A stretch of DNA of 64,000 nucleotides from Powellomyces hirtus (taxonomy: Eukaryota > Chytridiomycota > Chytridiomycetes > Spizellomycetales > Powellomycetaceae), in assembly GCA_025526995.1 (NCBI GenBank), contig JAHLKG010000016.1, positions 62,001 to 126,000 on the forward strand, written 5' to 3'. A program made the translations under genes and the position numbers. The notes below the pieces were generated by a model. It was not told where the DNA came from. It saw only the letters and a list, made by a program, of their open reading frames with translations, and searched no databases. Each line of letters starts with the position of its first letter. Within the stretch, counting starts at the first letter, position 1. Positions 43,741 to 56,220 of the stretch are shown in pieces.

Positions 43741-45656
43741 AGTAGAGAATTATAGAAATAACATTTTTGGAATCCCAGGACTCTTTATCATTTTTTCATC
43801 ATAATACATCGGAATTCCCTTTTGCATCCCTTTGAATTGTGATGACCCAAATCTTTTGCATATTGCAAATCTGAGAAACAATTCGTTAGTTGGTCCCTTA
43901 GCGCATCATTTGGTGCTAATATTCATTGTGGAAACCGCCGCATGTGTTAACATACGAGGGACCTGCCACTCATGCAAACGATTAGGTGCTCAGCGAAGTT
44001 GCATTTGTACAAGTAACTACCCGGGGCGTTTTCACAAACCCGCAACTGATAGACGCTTGCAATAGATAGGATGACCACAAGCTATCTACAATAGCTACTG
44101 CTAGACACATTACATGCAATACAGAACGGTTGGTGACCGGTAATGTGCCCACCGCATCACACTAGTTTATTAGGCCTGGGTCCCAAATTGGTGATTGACG
44201 CGTGCCGGAAAGCGAATCACTGGGCAGGGCCGCAGGGGAGGGTCTTCAGATACCGCAAGTTCACGAATATCATGGTCTATTTGCCTCAGATTTGGCACTT
44301 GAAATACGATGATCTGCAGCACATGGTTACCACTCCTAATGTAGCGGCAAGAGATCCCGCTCTAAGAAATTTCTTTGCTGAAAAGCCTCTTCAAGCAGCA
44401 TAAACACGTTGCCTCCCAATGATGGCAGCAGGCATCAGGTTCTCCATATCTTATGAAGCAGCTATCATAGCAGGTATGCTGCCGTTGCATTGCTGCACTC
44501 ACTCGCACACTTCAGCTCGTGGCTTGGCTCCGCGTACCGTAAACCTGGATTATGGAAACGCATCCGCATTCTCGGTAGGAGGACGCAGAACAAAGCCACG
44601 AATATGGTTGGAGCCTGTCGGGAAATTTCGCTATCATAGTTTTTGCAAGGAACTCCATCATTCGCACGAACATAGAAAAAGAGGATTTGTCTACGTGGAC
44701 TTTCGGCCAGCTGAATTTATACATACCAAGCACAACGCCCTTCACATGCTGCTGTTCGGGACTTCCTGGAGACGGGAGGTTATCACATAATATCGCGGAC
44801 AATTGGCTGCAGCCTGGCAAGTCAGGCGCCACCGTCAGTGAGCTCAGGTGGGTGAAGAGAGTTGGTGGGTGATGTTCCTTCTCTGAGAAGCCCGACGCTG
44901 CGAAAAGCGCCTCGCTCTGTCCTTCATATTGTTTCGACACGACCAATCAGAGTTTGATCTCCAGGGTGCTCTAGAATCTCTAGATGAGTTGAGCTGAAAG
45001 CCCCACAGCGATTGATTACCTTTTGATGTGGCGCCATGGAATTGGCATTAGTCTTGAGAAGGTTAGGTTGAGGAAGGTCGGAATGCAACAATATAGATAG
45101 ATAGTCATTTTGCCAGACGCGCGGAAAATGGGGCGCGGTGTGCTATGACGTATGGAGGAATCTCACCCGATCTCTTGTGTGCACACACGCAATCTGAGAC
45201 ATGCCTATTACACCATGCCTATTACACGCAAGAGTAACGTGCGTGCAGGTTTTTATTGCAGGCAAAAATCTCCGGTGAGCCAAATCAACGAAAAAGGTGA
45301 GATGGGTGTCTTTTGATGCGTGTAAACAAAATGATGTGTATAGTATGCAATGATGAGTGGCGGGGGCCACGCATCGGAAGAATTGCATTCATGACGAATC
45401 CTCGGCATTCGTCAATCTGTCACTGGCAGTCGTTGAGGTTGGTTGCCTCGTGCTCTGTGTCATGTCACCCGCATGTGCTTGTAGTCCTCGTTTTTTTTAT
45501 GAAAGGGCACACCTCCGTAGCCCGCCCTCTCCTCTTAAACTCATCTCCGCCTAATCCTCTCGTGAACATCACATCTCGCGATATTCTCGAAAAGTCCCCC
45601 CCATCTATTCCCAGACTTTACGCGCTTCAGCGACAGCAGGTCAAACCTCTCTCAAG
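43741..45656. other. Gene-poor stretch with three unsupported ORFs
   Basis: About 1.9 kb without a recognised gene. Three ORFs were considered: 44143-44403 (+, 86 residues, with FRYRKFTNIMVYLPQIWHLKY), 44419-44790 (+, 123 residues) and 44512-44946 (-, 144 residues, overlapping the previous). The first two have somewhat protein-like composition and could be remnants of a decayed gene. None has introns, motifs or known relatives that I recognise. Confidence 0.4.
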
Positions 45657-46907
45657 ATGAATACCATCATTAAGGCATCAGTCCGAGCCCTGGTTGGCAT
45701 CGCTTCTCCCGCTTTAACGCTCTATGACATCTTTTCGAACAATCTTTCCTCGGCGTTTTCCGCCGGGCTTTGCCTCGTGGGCGGCCGTGGCCCACTTCCT
45801 CCTCACAAGCCCTCGAGCACTCGCCCTCAGGCGGTTGTCGTAACCGGTGGCTCTGCCGGTATCGGCCGCGAAACCTGCCTGCGCCTGGCCCGTCGTGGCT
45901 ATCTCGTGTTCGCTGGCGTGCGCAAAGCCAGTGATGGCGAGGATCTGAAAACCGAGTATGATAATAACAAGCCTTCGGAATTTGGCGACATTATTCCCGT
46001 CATTTTGGACGTCACTCACAAAAGCGCAATCACCAACGCACGCAACGAGATCAAGAGGCATCTCGAGCACTACGGCGCCGAACTCGCCGGCCTAGTCAAC
46101 GTCGCAGGCATCATCCATCTCGCCCCACTCGAAAACACGGACGATGCTGAGATCCGTAAAATGTTTGACGTTAACTTTTTCGGTGTCTTGGACATCTGCA
46201 AGGCCTTCATGCCTGAACTAAAACGCAGCCGAGGTCGAATCATCAACATTGGCAGTGCGGCAAGCTTCATCGTAGCCCCGAGCGCCGGCATCTACTCAGC
46301 TAGCAAGGCCGCTATCGCAGCTGCTACTGAAGCCCTTCGAATGGAAGTACGCCCGTTCGGAGTGGGTGTTTCCCTCATTGAACCTGGTATGAAGTCTACA
46401 TCGTATATGTTTTTGAATCAATCCTTTCATCGTGCTCATTTTTCTCTGCTTCTCTCGCGCTTTCACAGGCTGCATCAAAACTCGTGCCTGGGATATTGGC
46501 GTGAAGAAACTACACGAATATAATGCGCACGCCAAGGGCTCCGAGCGGTCCTCGGGCATCTCAACCGACGATGTTTTCCTTCGAAGCTCGCACACAACCA
46601 GGACGGACAAACACGAGAATCCCAGATGCCCGTACGAAGGCCTCTTTGGACGTTTACAGCTGGCCTATGATGCAGCGATCCACCTAGCTTTTCCACCTAA
46701 ACACATTTCCCAGCATGTGGAGCATGCATTGGGAAGTCGATTCCCCCGAGAGCGATACCTGGGTGGAATCGACACTAAGGTGAGCTTTTTTTTCCATCTT
46801 CGCTTGATCTATGTTCTAACATCTTCTGCTTGAAGGTCGCCGACTTTGCGCTGAAATTTGTACCTCAGAAACTTGTAGAGACCGCCATCAAGTGGGTCTT
46901 GTGGTAG
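45657..46907 (+). CDS. Short-chain dehydrogenase/reductase, retinol/hydroxybutyrate-DH-like
   Basis: Three exons (45657-46386, 46469-46779, 46836-46907) give 370 residues. Classical SDR motifs are present: cofactor loop TGGSAGIGR, LDVTHKSAI, NVAG in place of NNAG, the catalytic Ser in NIGSAASF, and YSASK with Tyr and Lys. After the Lys, EALRMEVRPFGVGVSLIEPG is typical of the BDH1, retinol and hydroxysteroid dehydrogenase group. The N-terminal 40 residues are hydrophobic (ALVGIASPALTLYDIF), and the C-terminal extension has an amphipathic end (KFVPQKLVETAIKWVLW). This suggests membrane association. The substrate is probably lipid-like. Confidence 0.9.
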
Positions 46908-47540
46908 AAAGTAGTTTCCTCCCCTCTTGATATCCGTCGGTATATCCGCGGGGTTCATTTAGTTCTTCATTTTTGGTAGCTAGTGTCTCATTTCCGTTCT
47001 ACCACACGCACACATTTCTGTATAAGAAGATCAAGATTCTTATGAGTTCTTTCAATACATGACCACTCTGATGGTCAAATGATAGCTTTGGAAAATCTCT
47101 CGCTACAAATGATATATGGCAAGAAGCAGTGTCCGAAATACGTAAAAAAACAAAGTGGGTTCCCATTTGACAGCAGCTTGCACAGCCACGTTGTGATGAC
47201 TCAGCAAACTCCGACTCTCACCATTGTGATGGGGATGCACTGTACAAAGCTTTGGCCTCTCTCGCCAGGAACAATGCGGCAGAGTGATCGTCGTCCTGGT
47301 AAAAATGCAAAGAAATCTTGCTTTGAAAAACGAGTTTTGTGTTGTATGTGTTTGGAAGCAGTGTCGAGCTTGCGGTCTTGTTAGGAAATTCAGAGGGCGC
47401 GACTGACTTTGAGCAGCGGAGTACGCAATCAAGCCGAACAATCAAAACGTAACACATATCGAGATAATCGTCAACAACCCCGAATTCCACAACAATCAAC
47501 ACAAACTCACAGTCCGGACTCCGTGTGTATTTCTCTCCCG
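46908..47540. other. Gene-free stretch before IITG-motif gene
   Basis: No protein-like ORF, RNA gene or repeat seen. Confidence 0.45.
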
Positions 47541-48581
47541 ATGCACGCACGAGGGTTCGCGGCGGTGGGTAGCGCAAACAAGCCGTTCGTGACCGAGTAC
47601 AAAGAATCGTACAAGGATCCGATGCCCGTTCTTGGAAAACTTGTGCGGCTCAACAAGGCGCTCGGATCCACATTGCTGGAAAAACGAGGACGGAGCCATT
47701 TGATGCATGACCGTGCGTGCAAAGCCGGAGCGGCGGCAGCCCTGTCGGCGAGAGTAGGGAAAAAGGGAGTTGCAGATGTAGTGGTCAAGGGTATGAGTGG
47801 ATATAAACAAGGGAAACAGGTGGTTCTACCACCCTTGGTTAAGGGACCGAAGGTGAGGACAGAGCTTGGAGTGGCATGCTATCGTGGCACATTTATCAAC
47901 GCTTTGCTCACTTGGATACTTCAGGGAGGCAGCCCGCCAGAATCGCAATCATCCGACCATCCCAAGCCACCCACTGTTCCAGCAGCGCCTGAAACGACTT
48001 TCGGATCCGCAAAAAAGACATCCACTGAGTCCGCTGAGCCCCCTGTCCAGCAATACCAGACCTCGCTGATCCTGCCCGGCATGATGCAGCAGTCAACAAA
48101 CTACACCCCCTCTCTCGTCGGTGTCGCCCCGCTGGCTTCCTCCAGTGCCTCGGCGTATACGGTTCAGCCGGCAGCCACAGGATCCCAACCTGGCCCTCCC
48201 GCGCCGCGCGTTGGATATGGAGAGAACAGGCCGCGTTATGATATCATCACCGGTTTGTGGAGACATTGCGAACGCACCGCTTTGAGATGACAGGCTGATT
48301 TAGCTGCGTTTTAGGATATCGTGTCTACGGCGACCCGTACTCGGGATACAAGGAAGGACAACGCGCTGTGATTGAGACCTTCCAGCACATGGATGCCGTC
48401 GCGAACGTGAGTTTGCAAATGCATTAATCCGCGAATGTGTGGCTCGTTGTCTAACAAGTCTCTGTGCGTCCAGGCCCGGTCACCATACTATAACATCATC
48501 ACGGGCTCGGACGCTTTGGCCCCGCAACCGTCGCGCTGGCCGCAGACCAGAGAAGTCATCGAAGTGCAAAAGGTCACTTGA
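47541..48581 (+). CDS. Hypothetical protein with duplicated Y-x-IITG motif
   Basis: Four exons (47541-47852, 47925-48252, 48315-48406, 48474-48581) give 279 residues. Intron 1 is 72 bases, in frame and without a stop, so a longer retained form is possible. The N-terminus (FVTEYKESYKDPMPVL) and basic helical part precede a Pro/Ser-rich middle. Near the C-terminus RYDIITGYRVYG and YYNIITGSDAL repeat the same short motif, each next to an intron. Short Tyr-rich motifs of this kind are common in small axonemal microtubule-lumen proteins. This gives a weak hint of a ciliary role, in line with the CFAP119-like gene in the window. No family was firmly recognised. Confidence 0.6.
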
Positions 48582-48891
48582 AACTTCATGCAGAAAAGTG
48601 TAGTAAACACTTGAGCAGATATTGCTGTGGGACGTACAGAGAATAGATAATTCCAAGCAAATTTAATGTATTGCCAGTATCTCAACGCCATGAAAACCCA
48701 CATATAAGGGGTACATGAGGGGCACTTCCTATGTATACTTCAAATGTAACCTATGCTGCTGTAACGTCTCCCTCGATGATATCCCCACAAACGCGAATGC
48801 CATGCTCTTCGTCGACTGATCCTTCAGCGCTCTCATCTTCGTCATTCCCACCTTGATTAACCCCTCCAAATGTTCCGATATGGTGCGTTTC
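48582..48891. other. Spacer between convergent genes
   Basis: These 310 bases hold the 3' ends of the IITG-motif and RBR genes. Nothing else was recognised. Confidence 0.45.
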
Positions 48892-51728
48892 TTACCATCC
48901 TTCAGGATCAGGGTCCCCCAATCCAAGATCGACATCGATGACATTTTCATTCACACCGGCGAGAGCGTCAGGATTTGCTTCAAAAAATGCCCAGAGGTCA
49001 GGATTGAGGGCGCGAATGCGGGGATTAGCTGGGACCTGTTCACGTCTGTCGAAGCCATAATCGCCGTGCTCCTTCTGCATATGTGCGTAGATGGTAGCGA
49101 AGGGTTGAACTGTCATGCAGAACCAGCAGATGTGAGCTTTGCATTTGTGGCACTCCATGTGATTGCATCCGTCGAGTTTCTGCATGCTCACGCCACACCC
49201 AGGGGTTGGGCATATTCGCACATCGTTGTCTCGCTTCCATTTGAGTGTTTCGACTTCTTCCAGAGACAGGTGTTTCAATCTTTCGTTCTCCATGCACGAG
49301 ATTCCCTCGTGTGCGCGAGCCTCGCACGTCATGCACATGAGGTTCAAGCACACGTTGCACTGCGAGAAGTTTGGAGACGAAGAGATATCGCTAGTGGTGT
49401 CAGCCGCGACGCGGAAAACCTGGGGGCAGTCCGATGTGGGGCAATATCTGTACACAGCCGCGTGGTGGTTGATGAAGTATTTGAAAGATGCGGAGAGAAG
49501 CTGTTCCCATTCATCTACTGAAAGGAAACTGCGCAGGTCTGATAGCGCAATGGGCGTGTTGCAGGCCTGGTTGACGCATTTGATGGGGAACTCGTTCCCT
49601 TCACGTGCAACTTTCATCTGGTTCGTGAAGCAGTCTTCGCAGTAGACGTGTCCGCAGGTCAACGTAATGGCAGGAGGTTCAACAGAAAGACGGCAGGTCG
49701 GGCATACTTCCTCGGAATCAGAGGTGCTTTCATTTGTCTTGCCAGCGCCAGTCTCTTCCAGGTTGCTGAGAACGTTGGTGATGGCAACTCGCATGCGGCC
49801 CACTTCATCTGCCGAGTCCAAACCAACGAGCCTAATTTCCGCCTTACAAGTATCAAGAAGGAGCTGGACACGATTTCCGGGCTCCAGCTCTCGTGCCGCA
49901 CGTTGGACTTCTTCTAGATTCCTCTTGATATATCGCAGGGTATTTTGCGAGATAGGAATTGCTGCCGTGAGGCGTTGGTGCTCGTGCAAGAAATCGTTGA
50001 TAGTTTTCGTCATTTTTGGAAATTGCTCTGTGTCCCCATACATCTTGAGCTGCTGCTGGCGAAGGTCACGGTAGATGAACGTTCCCAGGTCTTGTCCGGT
50101 GCGTTTGATAAGTGCGCTTCCCTTTGGCAATTCAAAGACGTGATCCCAAATCGCCTTGCCAGCATCGTCTCGCATGATGGTCCCGGCCAAAAGAGCCTCG
50201 ATCCGGTTTTTCGCTTTGGCCAATCTTTGGGCATCGCTGCAGTTCAACTTCAAGGTTACGTGCGCCGAGTCCTGTGAGAACGTGTTGAAGGTCACTCGTG
50301 CCATTCCTGCCTCCTTGTCATCCCCCTCATATTGCTTCTCGAGCATTGCAAGGCTACGGTCTAACACGTTAGATAGATCTCGTAGAAGTGTAAACTTGCA
50401 GGAAAGATAGCTTTGCAAAAACAGTTTACCGCCTTTCATGCCTTCCACCGCCACATCTTTCATGTCCTTGAGGACTTTCTGCGCGTCGGCCTCCGTAGCG
50501 AAACGAGCCAGTCCCTTTCCCTGTACAGCGTTACTAGCCGTTTCAAGGGGAGTAAATGACTCTAAGTTCCCGTGCTTGGCAAGTTCTCGTTTGATGAGTT
50601 TGGGCGCGTTCGAACTTTCATAAGGTTTAGCAAGTATGCGAATGTCATTCGGAAGCGGAAGATTTGATTCGGCAAACAGATTGCGAATGTCCTGAGTTGA
50701 TGTCCCTTCTGGAAGGGAGACAAGCTGCACAGATATTTGTTCTTCAACCCGTCGACCCGCTGCGAGCCTGCATTTGATTGGAGTATTTTTGATGCTGCTG
50801 CTGCGTAGCTCTCTTGCAACTTTGGCAGCATCGTTTGCGGTTTTCAGACGGACGTAAGCGGAAATGAAGGGGTGATACCAAGAAACTTTTAGAGTGCGGT
50901 TAGACATCGCACCCTGGCCGTCGAAGGAGCGAGCTTCAGCAATGCCGACGATGAGTTTGTTTTGGCCCGAGTTCAGGTCTACAGCCGTGCCATTCAACAC
51001 CGCCTGGGCCCGCTCAGCGCAGGAAGGGTTCTCGAACGTTACTTGGACTACGCGATCAGCGGCCGCCGGAGCTTCGTGCATGTCGATCTGTTGGATCTTC
51101 CCATACGGAGCAACCAGTGCCTCGATGTTTTCTTTGGTACATTCCGCAGAAAGGTTTGAGATTGAGATCCGGGAAGATTGCGCACCAGTCACAACAGATC
51201 CCGTCATCGCTCCGGCCAGAAAGGTTGCACGAGTTAGTCCCACCATATATTTCACGATGCCTGGTGCAGTAGGGTGGTTCGCATCTGTCTCTGCGATTGT
51301 GGTCTCGACATGGAGGAAGTGACAAGAGCTCCCACGAAAGCAGTATCCCTTGTTGAAGTACTTGCAATGCAGCACTTCTGTAATTTGGTGCAAATTCAAG
51401 TCACAGTTGTACTCGATAAAAAAGAGTGCACATAGATCTTGCCTTCTTTCTTCAAGCGTCCCGACCGAGAGCCGCTTACTACGTCCTGGACTTCGTCTGG
51501 ATCATGGGAAAATAGACAGTCCACGCCCCGAGTGCACATCCCACGCTTAAAAAAAAGGCAGGGTGCCGTGTTTTCAGCTGCGGGAGCAGCTTGATTGTGG
51601 AACGCTCCTTCGTCTTCCAGAAGGCGGTTTGGGGGTTCGTGCCCGTATCGGCAACTTTCCCCCTTAGCACAGACTCCTCGCTGGAAAAATTTGCAAGATT
51701 CTTTGTTTTGTTGGTATTTGACGTCCAT
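48892..51728 (-). CDS. CCCH zinc-finger, RRM and RBR-type E3 ubiquitin ligase
   Basis: Three exons (51728-51480, 51411-50430, 50360-48892) give 899 residues. Intron 2 is 69 bases, in frame and stop-free. Three CCCH fingers of C-x7-C-x5-C-x3-H type come first: CKFFQRGVCAKGESCRYGH, CLFFKRGMCTRGVDCLFSH, CKYFNKGYCFRGSSCHFLH. An RRM-like domain follows (SRISISNLSAECTKENIEALV). A middle region looks helical. The C-terminus is a RING-between-RING unit: RING1 from about 630 (CPTCRLS, CGHVYCEDC), IBR (YCPTSDCPQVF, CNVCLNLMCMTC) and RING2 (ICPTPGCG, LDGCNHMECHKC, CWFC). The candidate catalytic Cys is about residue 809 in DGCNHMEC. The architecture suggests an RNA-directed ubiquitin ligase. Its target is unknown. 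Confidence 0.9.
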
Positions 51729-52632
51729 GAAGCCGAGTAGTTTTCTATCGAGCGCTCAATTAGCATCTCTGGGGACAGACATCAACGCATCAAAGACTCT
51801 GGGTCGGTCTGCATACCTTTTAACGTAGCTAAGTTGCTTCTTTCAGTGTTGCGATGCTCTTCTGCAAGCAGATCGTTTGAACCTGAGCTTTGTCCTGTAA
51901 TAGGAGGCTTTCGGGTGGGAAAGGTTCCAAGTGAATCACACTTTTGACAGGCTCGCGTTTCCCTTGTGGCGCAGGCATGGCGCATTGGAAGCGTGCCCAT
52001 GCTGTTACCACATTATTGGAAGCGAAAACTGAATCGCGACGATATCTTTATTATTCACTCGGAAATTCTTCTTTGTGTTGCACATCCTACAACTTTGAAA
52101 TAATTCTTTTGTTCTGTGCTGGAAACTGAAAACAGTTTGTAAGTTGGTGTTGCGGCATCATCAAGATGCGACTTTGGTGGAGCGTAAGTCTTTATGACAG
52201 GCCTGGCGCATGTTGGATTGATGTGACTACTTGCGAGCAGTCGCATCGCTCCCTGTGAAGAGTATCAAGCCCTTAAGAGACCGATGCCATTCTTTCATGG
52301 GCAACTGAGCTAGCTACACGCATGTGGGGGAAGTAAAATGCCGATGAATTTTGCACATCTGACGTGCCGACGATCGAACGTGGCGAGGTCGTTCGAAGTA
52401 CACAGTTAGAAAAGCACTAGAAGTCTTCTTGAATGGTATGTTCTGGCAAACCAGTGCGAATGGTGGAACGAATCTTCTGCACCTTCTGCTACGACTTTGA
52501 TAACAATGATGAGTGTGGCGCAGCAGGAATCAGATTTGGTCATTGACGACGTTGAGGCCGCTAGGTTCCTCTTCGCGGCTGATCTTCCTTGGTGGAATTA
52601 AGGGGTTTTCCACACAAACACAAGTTGGAAAA
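51729..52632. other. Intergenic region between divergent RBR and glucosidase II genes
   Basis: No convincing ORF or RNA gene. The glucosidase frame is open upstream to 52513, but those residues are not signal-peptide-like and are read as leader. Confidence 0.5.
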
Positions 52633-55600
52633 ATGGTTTCCCGGAAGCCCGTGATTGCTCGCAAAGGCCTTTTTTTTGCACTGCTCTTGGTTCTCGCCAT
52701 CTTCTCACAACCCGGAGAGATGGTGAAGCAGGAAGACTTCAAACAATGCGCCCAGAGCGCTTTCTGCGTCCGCCAACGTGCATATGCGGATCTGACTGAC
52801 ACCGGGAGCACAACCCCGTACGAGCTTGTTGCGGGCTCATTAGAGGTGGAATCTGAGCAGGGCATTGTTACAGCCAGTCTGATCGATACGAAACGGAACA
52901 TCCCATTCAGCTTCACTGTGAATGTGCTCGAGCGGAACACTGCACGCATAGTTATCAAGGAAGCGCGACCGCTGGCGCCGCGCTATGAGCTGACTGGAGA
53001 CCTGGCTCTGGATGAGAAGTACCCGAAGTCTGTCCCGATAGATACTGTCAAGCACGACGGCAAGGGAGTAACGACCGTCAAGTTTGGGGAGAACGCGCTC
53101 GTGGTGCGATCAAAGCCGTTCAGCTTTGAACTTCGCGTGGGCGGAGTACCCGCCATCTCGTTCAACGACAAGGGATATCTGTACTACGAACATTGGCGAC
53201 AGAAAGAAGCCACAGGCGAGGTTTTGGAGAACGAGGCAGCGGAGGCAGAAGGCGCTGTCCCAGAACCAGAATCCGGCAGTGAAAAAGAGAAGAAGATTCG
53301 AGAGCTTGAGAAAGCGCTAAAGAAGGATTTGTGGGAAGAGTCTTTCAACGGGAAAGTTGACTCGAAACCGCATGGTATGCCACCCTTTCGAGAGCGGTTT
53401 GTCGGGTATTGGAGACTGACTGCATACTGTCTTTTTGCATAGGCCCAGCGTCCATTGGATTCGATTTGTCATTTCCGGGATCAAAGAACGTGTACGGAAT
53501 TCCACAGCATGCTTCAAGTTTTTCTCTCAAGTCCACCAGGTACAGCTCAAGGGACGATGTCGAAATGTTGCGCAGATTTCTGACCACAGTCCATCTATGG
53601 AGCATAGAGGCCCAAACAAAGAATATGACGAACCGTACCGCATGTACAATTTAGATGTATTCGAGTATACTATGGACAGTCCAATGGCGCTCTATGGATC
53701 GATCCCTTTCATGACGTCGCACAAAAAGGGAGCAACGGCCGGAGTGTATTGGTTGAATGCGGCAGAAATGTGGGTTGATGTTGAAACCCATGGCGGCCAT
53801 GATGGTGTTCTGGTAAGTTATCCCCGAAAAATGTGCAGCGTGTGCACATGCTGTGAGACTGACCTCATCATACATTGAACATTTAGTCAAAGGCAGCAGA
53901 ATATCTGCCGTTTGGAAAAGGAAAATTTGCCAACAGCACCACGACTTCGACGCACTGGATGTCGGAGTCAGGTGTTCTGGACCTGTTCGTGTTCCTTGGA
54001 ACCAAGCCGACAGATATTTTCGACTCGTTCACAGCTCTGACTGGGCGACCAACAATGCCTCAACATTTTGCGATTGCATATCATCAATGCCGATGGAACT
54101 ATATGGATGAGCAAGACGTCTCCGACGTAGATGCTTCGTTCGACAAGTACGACATCCCATACGATGTTTTGTGGCTCGATATTGAACACACCGATGGGAA
54201 GAGGTATTTTACTTGGGATAAAGTGAAATTCGCCAACCCAGTGGCTATGCAGGAGAATCTGGCTGGGAAAGGGAGAAAAGTAAGTCCAAACTGATCTTTA
54301 TATGTCTGATTGTAGCATGGGAATCTTCCTCGAAATGTCGGCGACCCTTTATCCACATTCTGCGTCATACTTCTGACCTAATTTGTTGCATTCGTATAGA
54401 TGGTGACCATCATTGACCCTCATATCAAGCGCGATGACGACTACTATATCAACAAGGAATTCAAAGATAAGGGAATGTTCATCAAAGATAAGGATGGCAA
54501 GGATTTCGATGGCTGGTGCTGGCCAGGTAGATACGCGATTCTGTTTTGAGACCCATTCGTTCGCTTTGTTGATGGGTGTTCTTCTAGGCAGTTCCAACTG
54601 GATCGACTACACCGATGAGAAGGCGCGGGCACTTTGGGCATCGAAGTTTGCTTACGACCAATATAAAGGATCGACTCCATCGCTGTACACGTGGAACGAC
54701 ATGAACGAGCCTTCCGTTTTCAGCGGGCCCGAAACCACGATGCCCAAAGATGCACTTCACGTTGGCGGGGTCGAACACCGTGACGTTCACAATGTGTATG
54801 GAACGCTATTCCATCGTTCTACCTTCCAGGGCCACTTGGATAGAAACGATGGTCGCGACCGACCCTTCATTCTTTCACGTGCGTTCTTTGCTGGCACCCA
54901 GCGTTATGGTGCAATTTGGACGGGAGATAATTTCGCGCAATGGAGTCATCTGGAGGCTTCCGTACCTATGCTTCTTACAATCGGGGCGTCTGGTGTTGTT
55001 TTTGGAGGAGGTTAGGAGTTTGAGCACACTTCCTGAATCGGTCATCTTTTCTGACTATTTTTGTTCCACAGCGGACGTCGGTGGATTCTTTGGCAATCCG
55101 GAGCCCGATCTTCTTCTCCGATGGTACCAAGTCGCCGCGTTCCAACCGTTCTTCCGTGCCCATGCGCACATTGACACAAAACGCCGCGAGCCGTGGTTGT
55201 TTGGTGAGCCCTACACGGGTCTCATCCGAAGCGCAATTCGCGAACGTTATAAGATTATGCCATACCTTTACACGTTGTTTGAGCAGTCCACTCGCAGTGG
55301 CATACCCATAATGAGGTAATGACCGTATGCATCTGCTCATTTCGGCCGTCATCGGTGTTTATGAACGATAACTGATGATCTAACTCTTCCTTCCTTTCGT
55401 CTTCCTTCAGAGCTATGGTCTCCGAGTTCCCCGAAGATGAGGCGTCTTTCAGCATCGGTGATCAATTCATGCTCGGTAGCGGCATTCTTGTAAAGCCAGT
55501 CGTGAGCAAAGACCAGCAGTCTGTGGATGTGTATCTTCCCGCGAGCACGGTAGGGATCAGCCAATCTGTGTAAACTCTTATCTCCCATTGTATGGCGTGC

Positions 55601-56220
55601 ACTGACTGCATCGCATGCTTGCAGATTTGGTATGACTATGTAACTTTGGAAAAGGCAGCACCCTCGTCCTCGACAGGCATCATCACCGTCAAGACGCCTC
55701 TTGAGAAAATCCCCATTTTCCTTCGCGGGGGAAGCATTATCCCGCGTCGTGAACGCGTCCGCAGATCATCATCTCTCATGTTGCGCGATCCGTACACATT
55801 GTGGGTGGTCCTTGACCCTGAGGTATATTCCTTTGGCACGTGTCATGTCTATGGACGTTTCGTTCAACAACTGTGTGATTTCTGTAGGGCAAAGCCAGCG
55901 GCCATCTGTACGCCGATGACGGCCACAGCTACGACTTCTGCAACGGGGCATACATTCTCAGCGAGTTCACATACTCTGATGGTACTCTCACCGCGCGCGC
56001 CATTAACAAACCCGACCTCGACTCGGATGCGATCAAAGCGCTCGGCTCACGGATTGAACGCGTTGTCATCGTGGGCTTGAAAGTGCCCGCGGAAAGAGCG
56101 CTACTTGATGGGAAAGGCGAGAGAATGGTGGAAAGCAAGAAGACTGGGCCGTTATACACGTCTACCGTCAGGGATCCGGCTGTATACCTCGGTGAATCAT
56201 GGGAACTCAAGATTGTATGA
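52633..56220 (+). CDS. GANAB: Glucosidase II catalytic alpha subunit (GH31)
   Basis: ER enzyme trimming the two inner alpha-1,3-glucoses from N-glycans. Ten exons (52633-53374, 53443-53539, 53608-53812, 53887-54279, 54400-54526, 54588-55010, 55072-55315, 55411-55549, 55625-55822, 55888-56220) give 966 residues. The start at 52633 precedes a signal anchor ([17 protein letters not shown]). Then come [14 protein letters not shown], typical of the family, and [21 protein letters not shown]. The nucleophile motif [12 protein letters not shown] has Asp near residue 559. [20 protein letters not shown] and [19 protein letters not shown] are conserved substrate-pocket segments. No HDEL-type signal is present, as expected, since retention is through the beta subunit. 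Confidence 0.96.
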
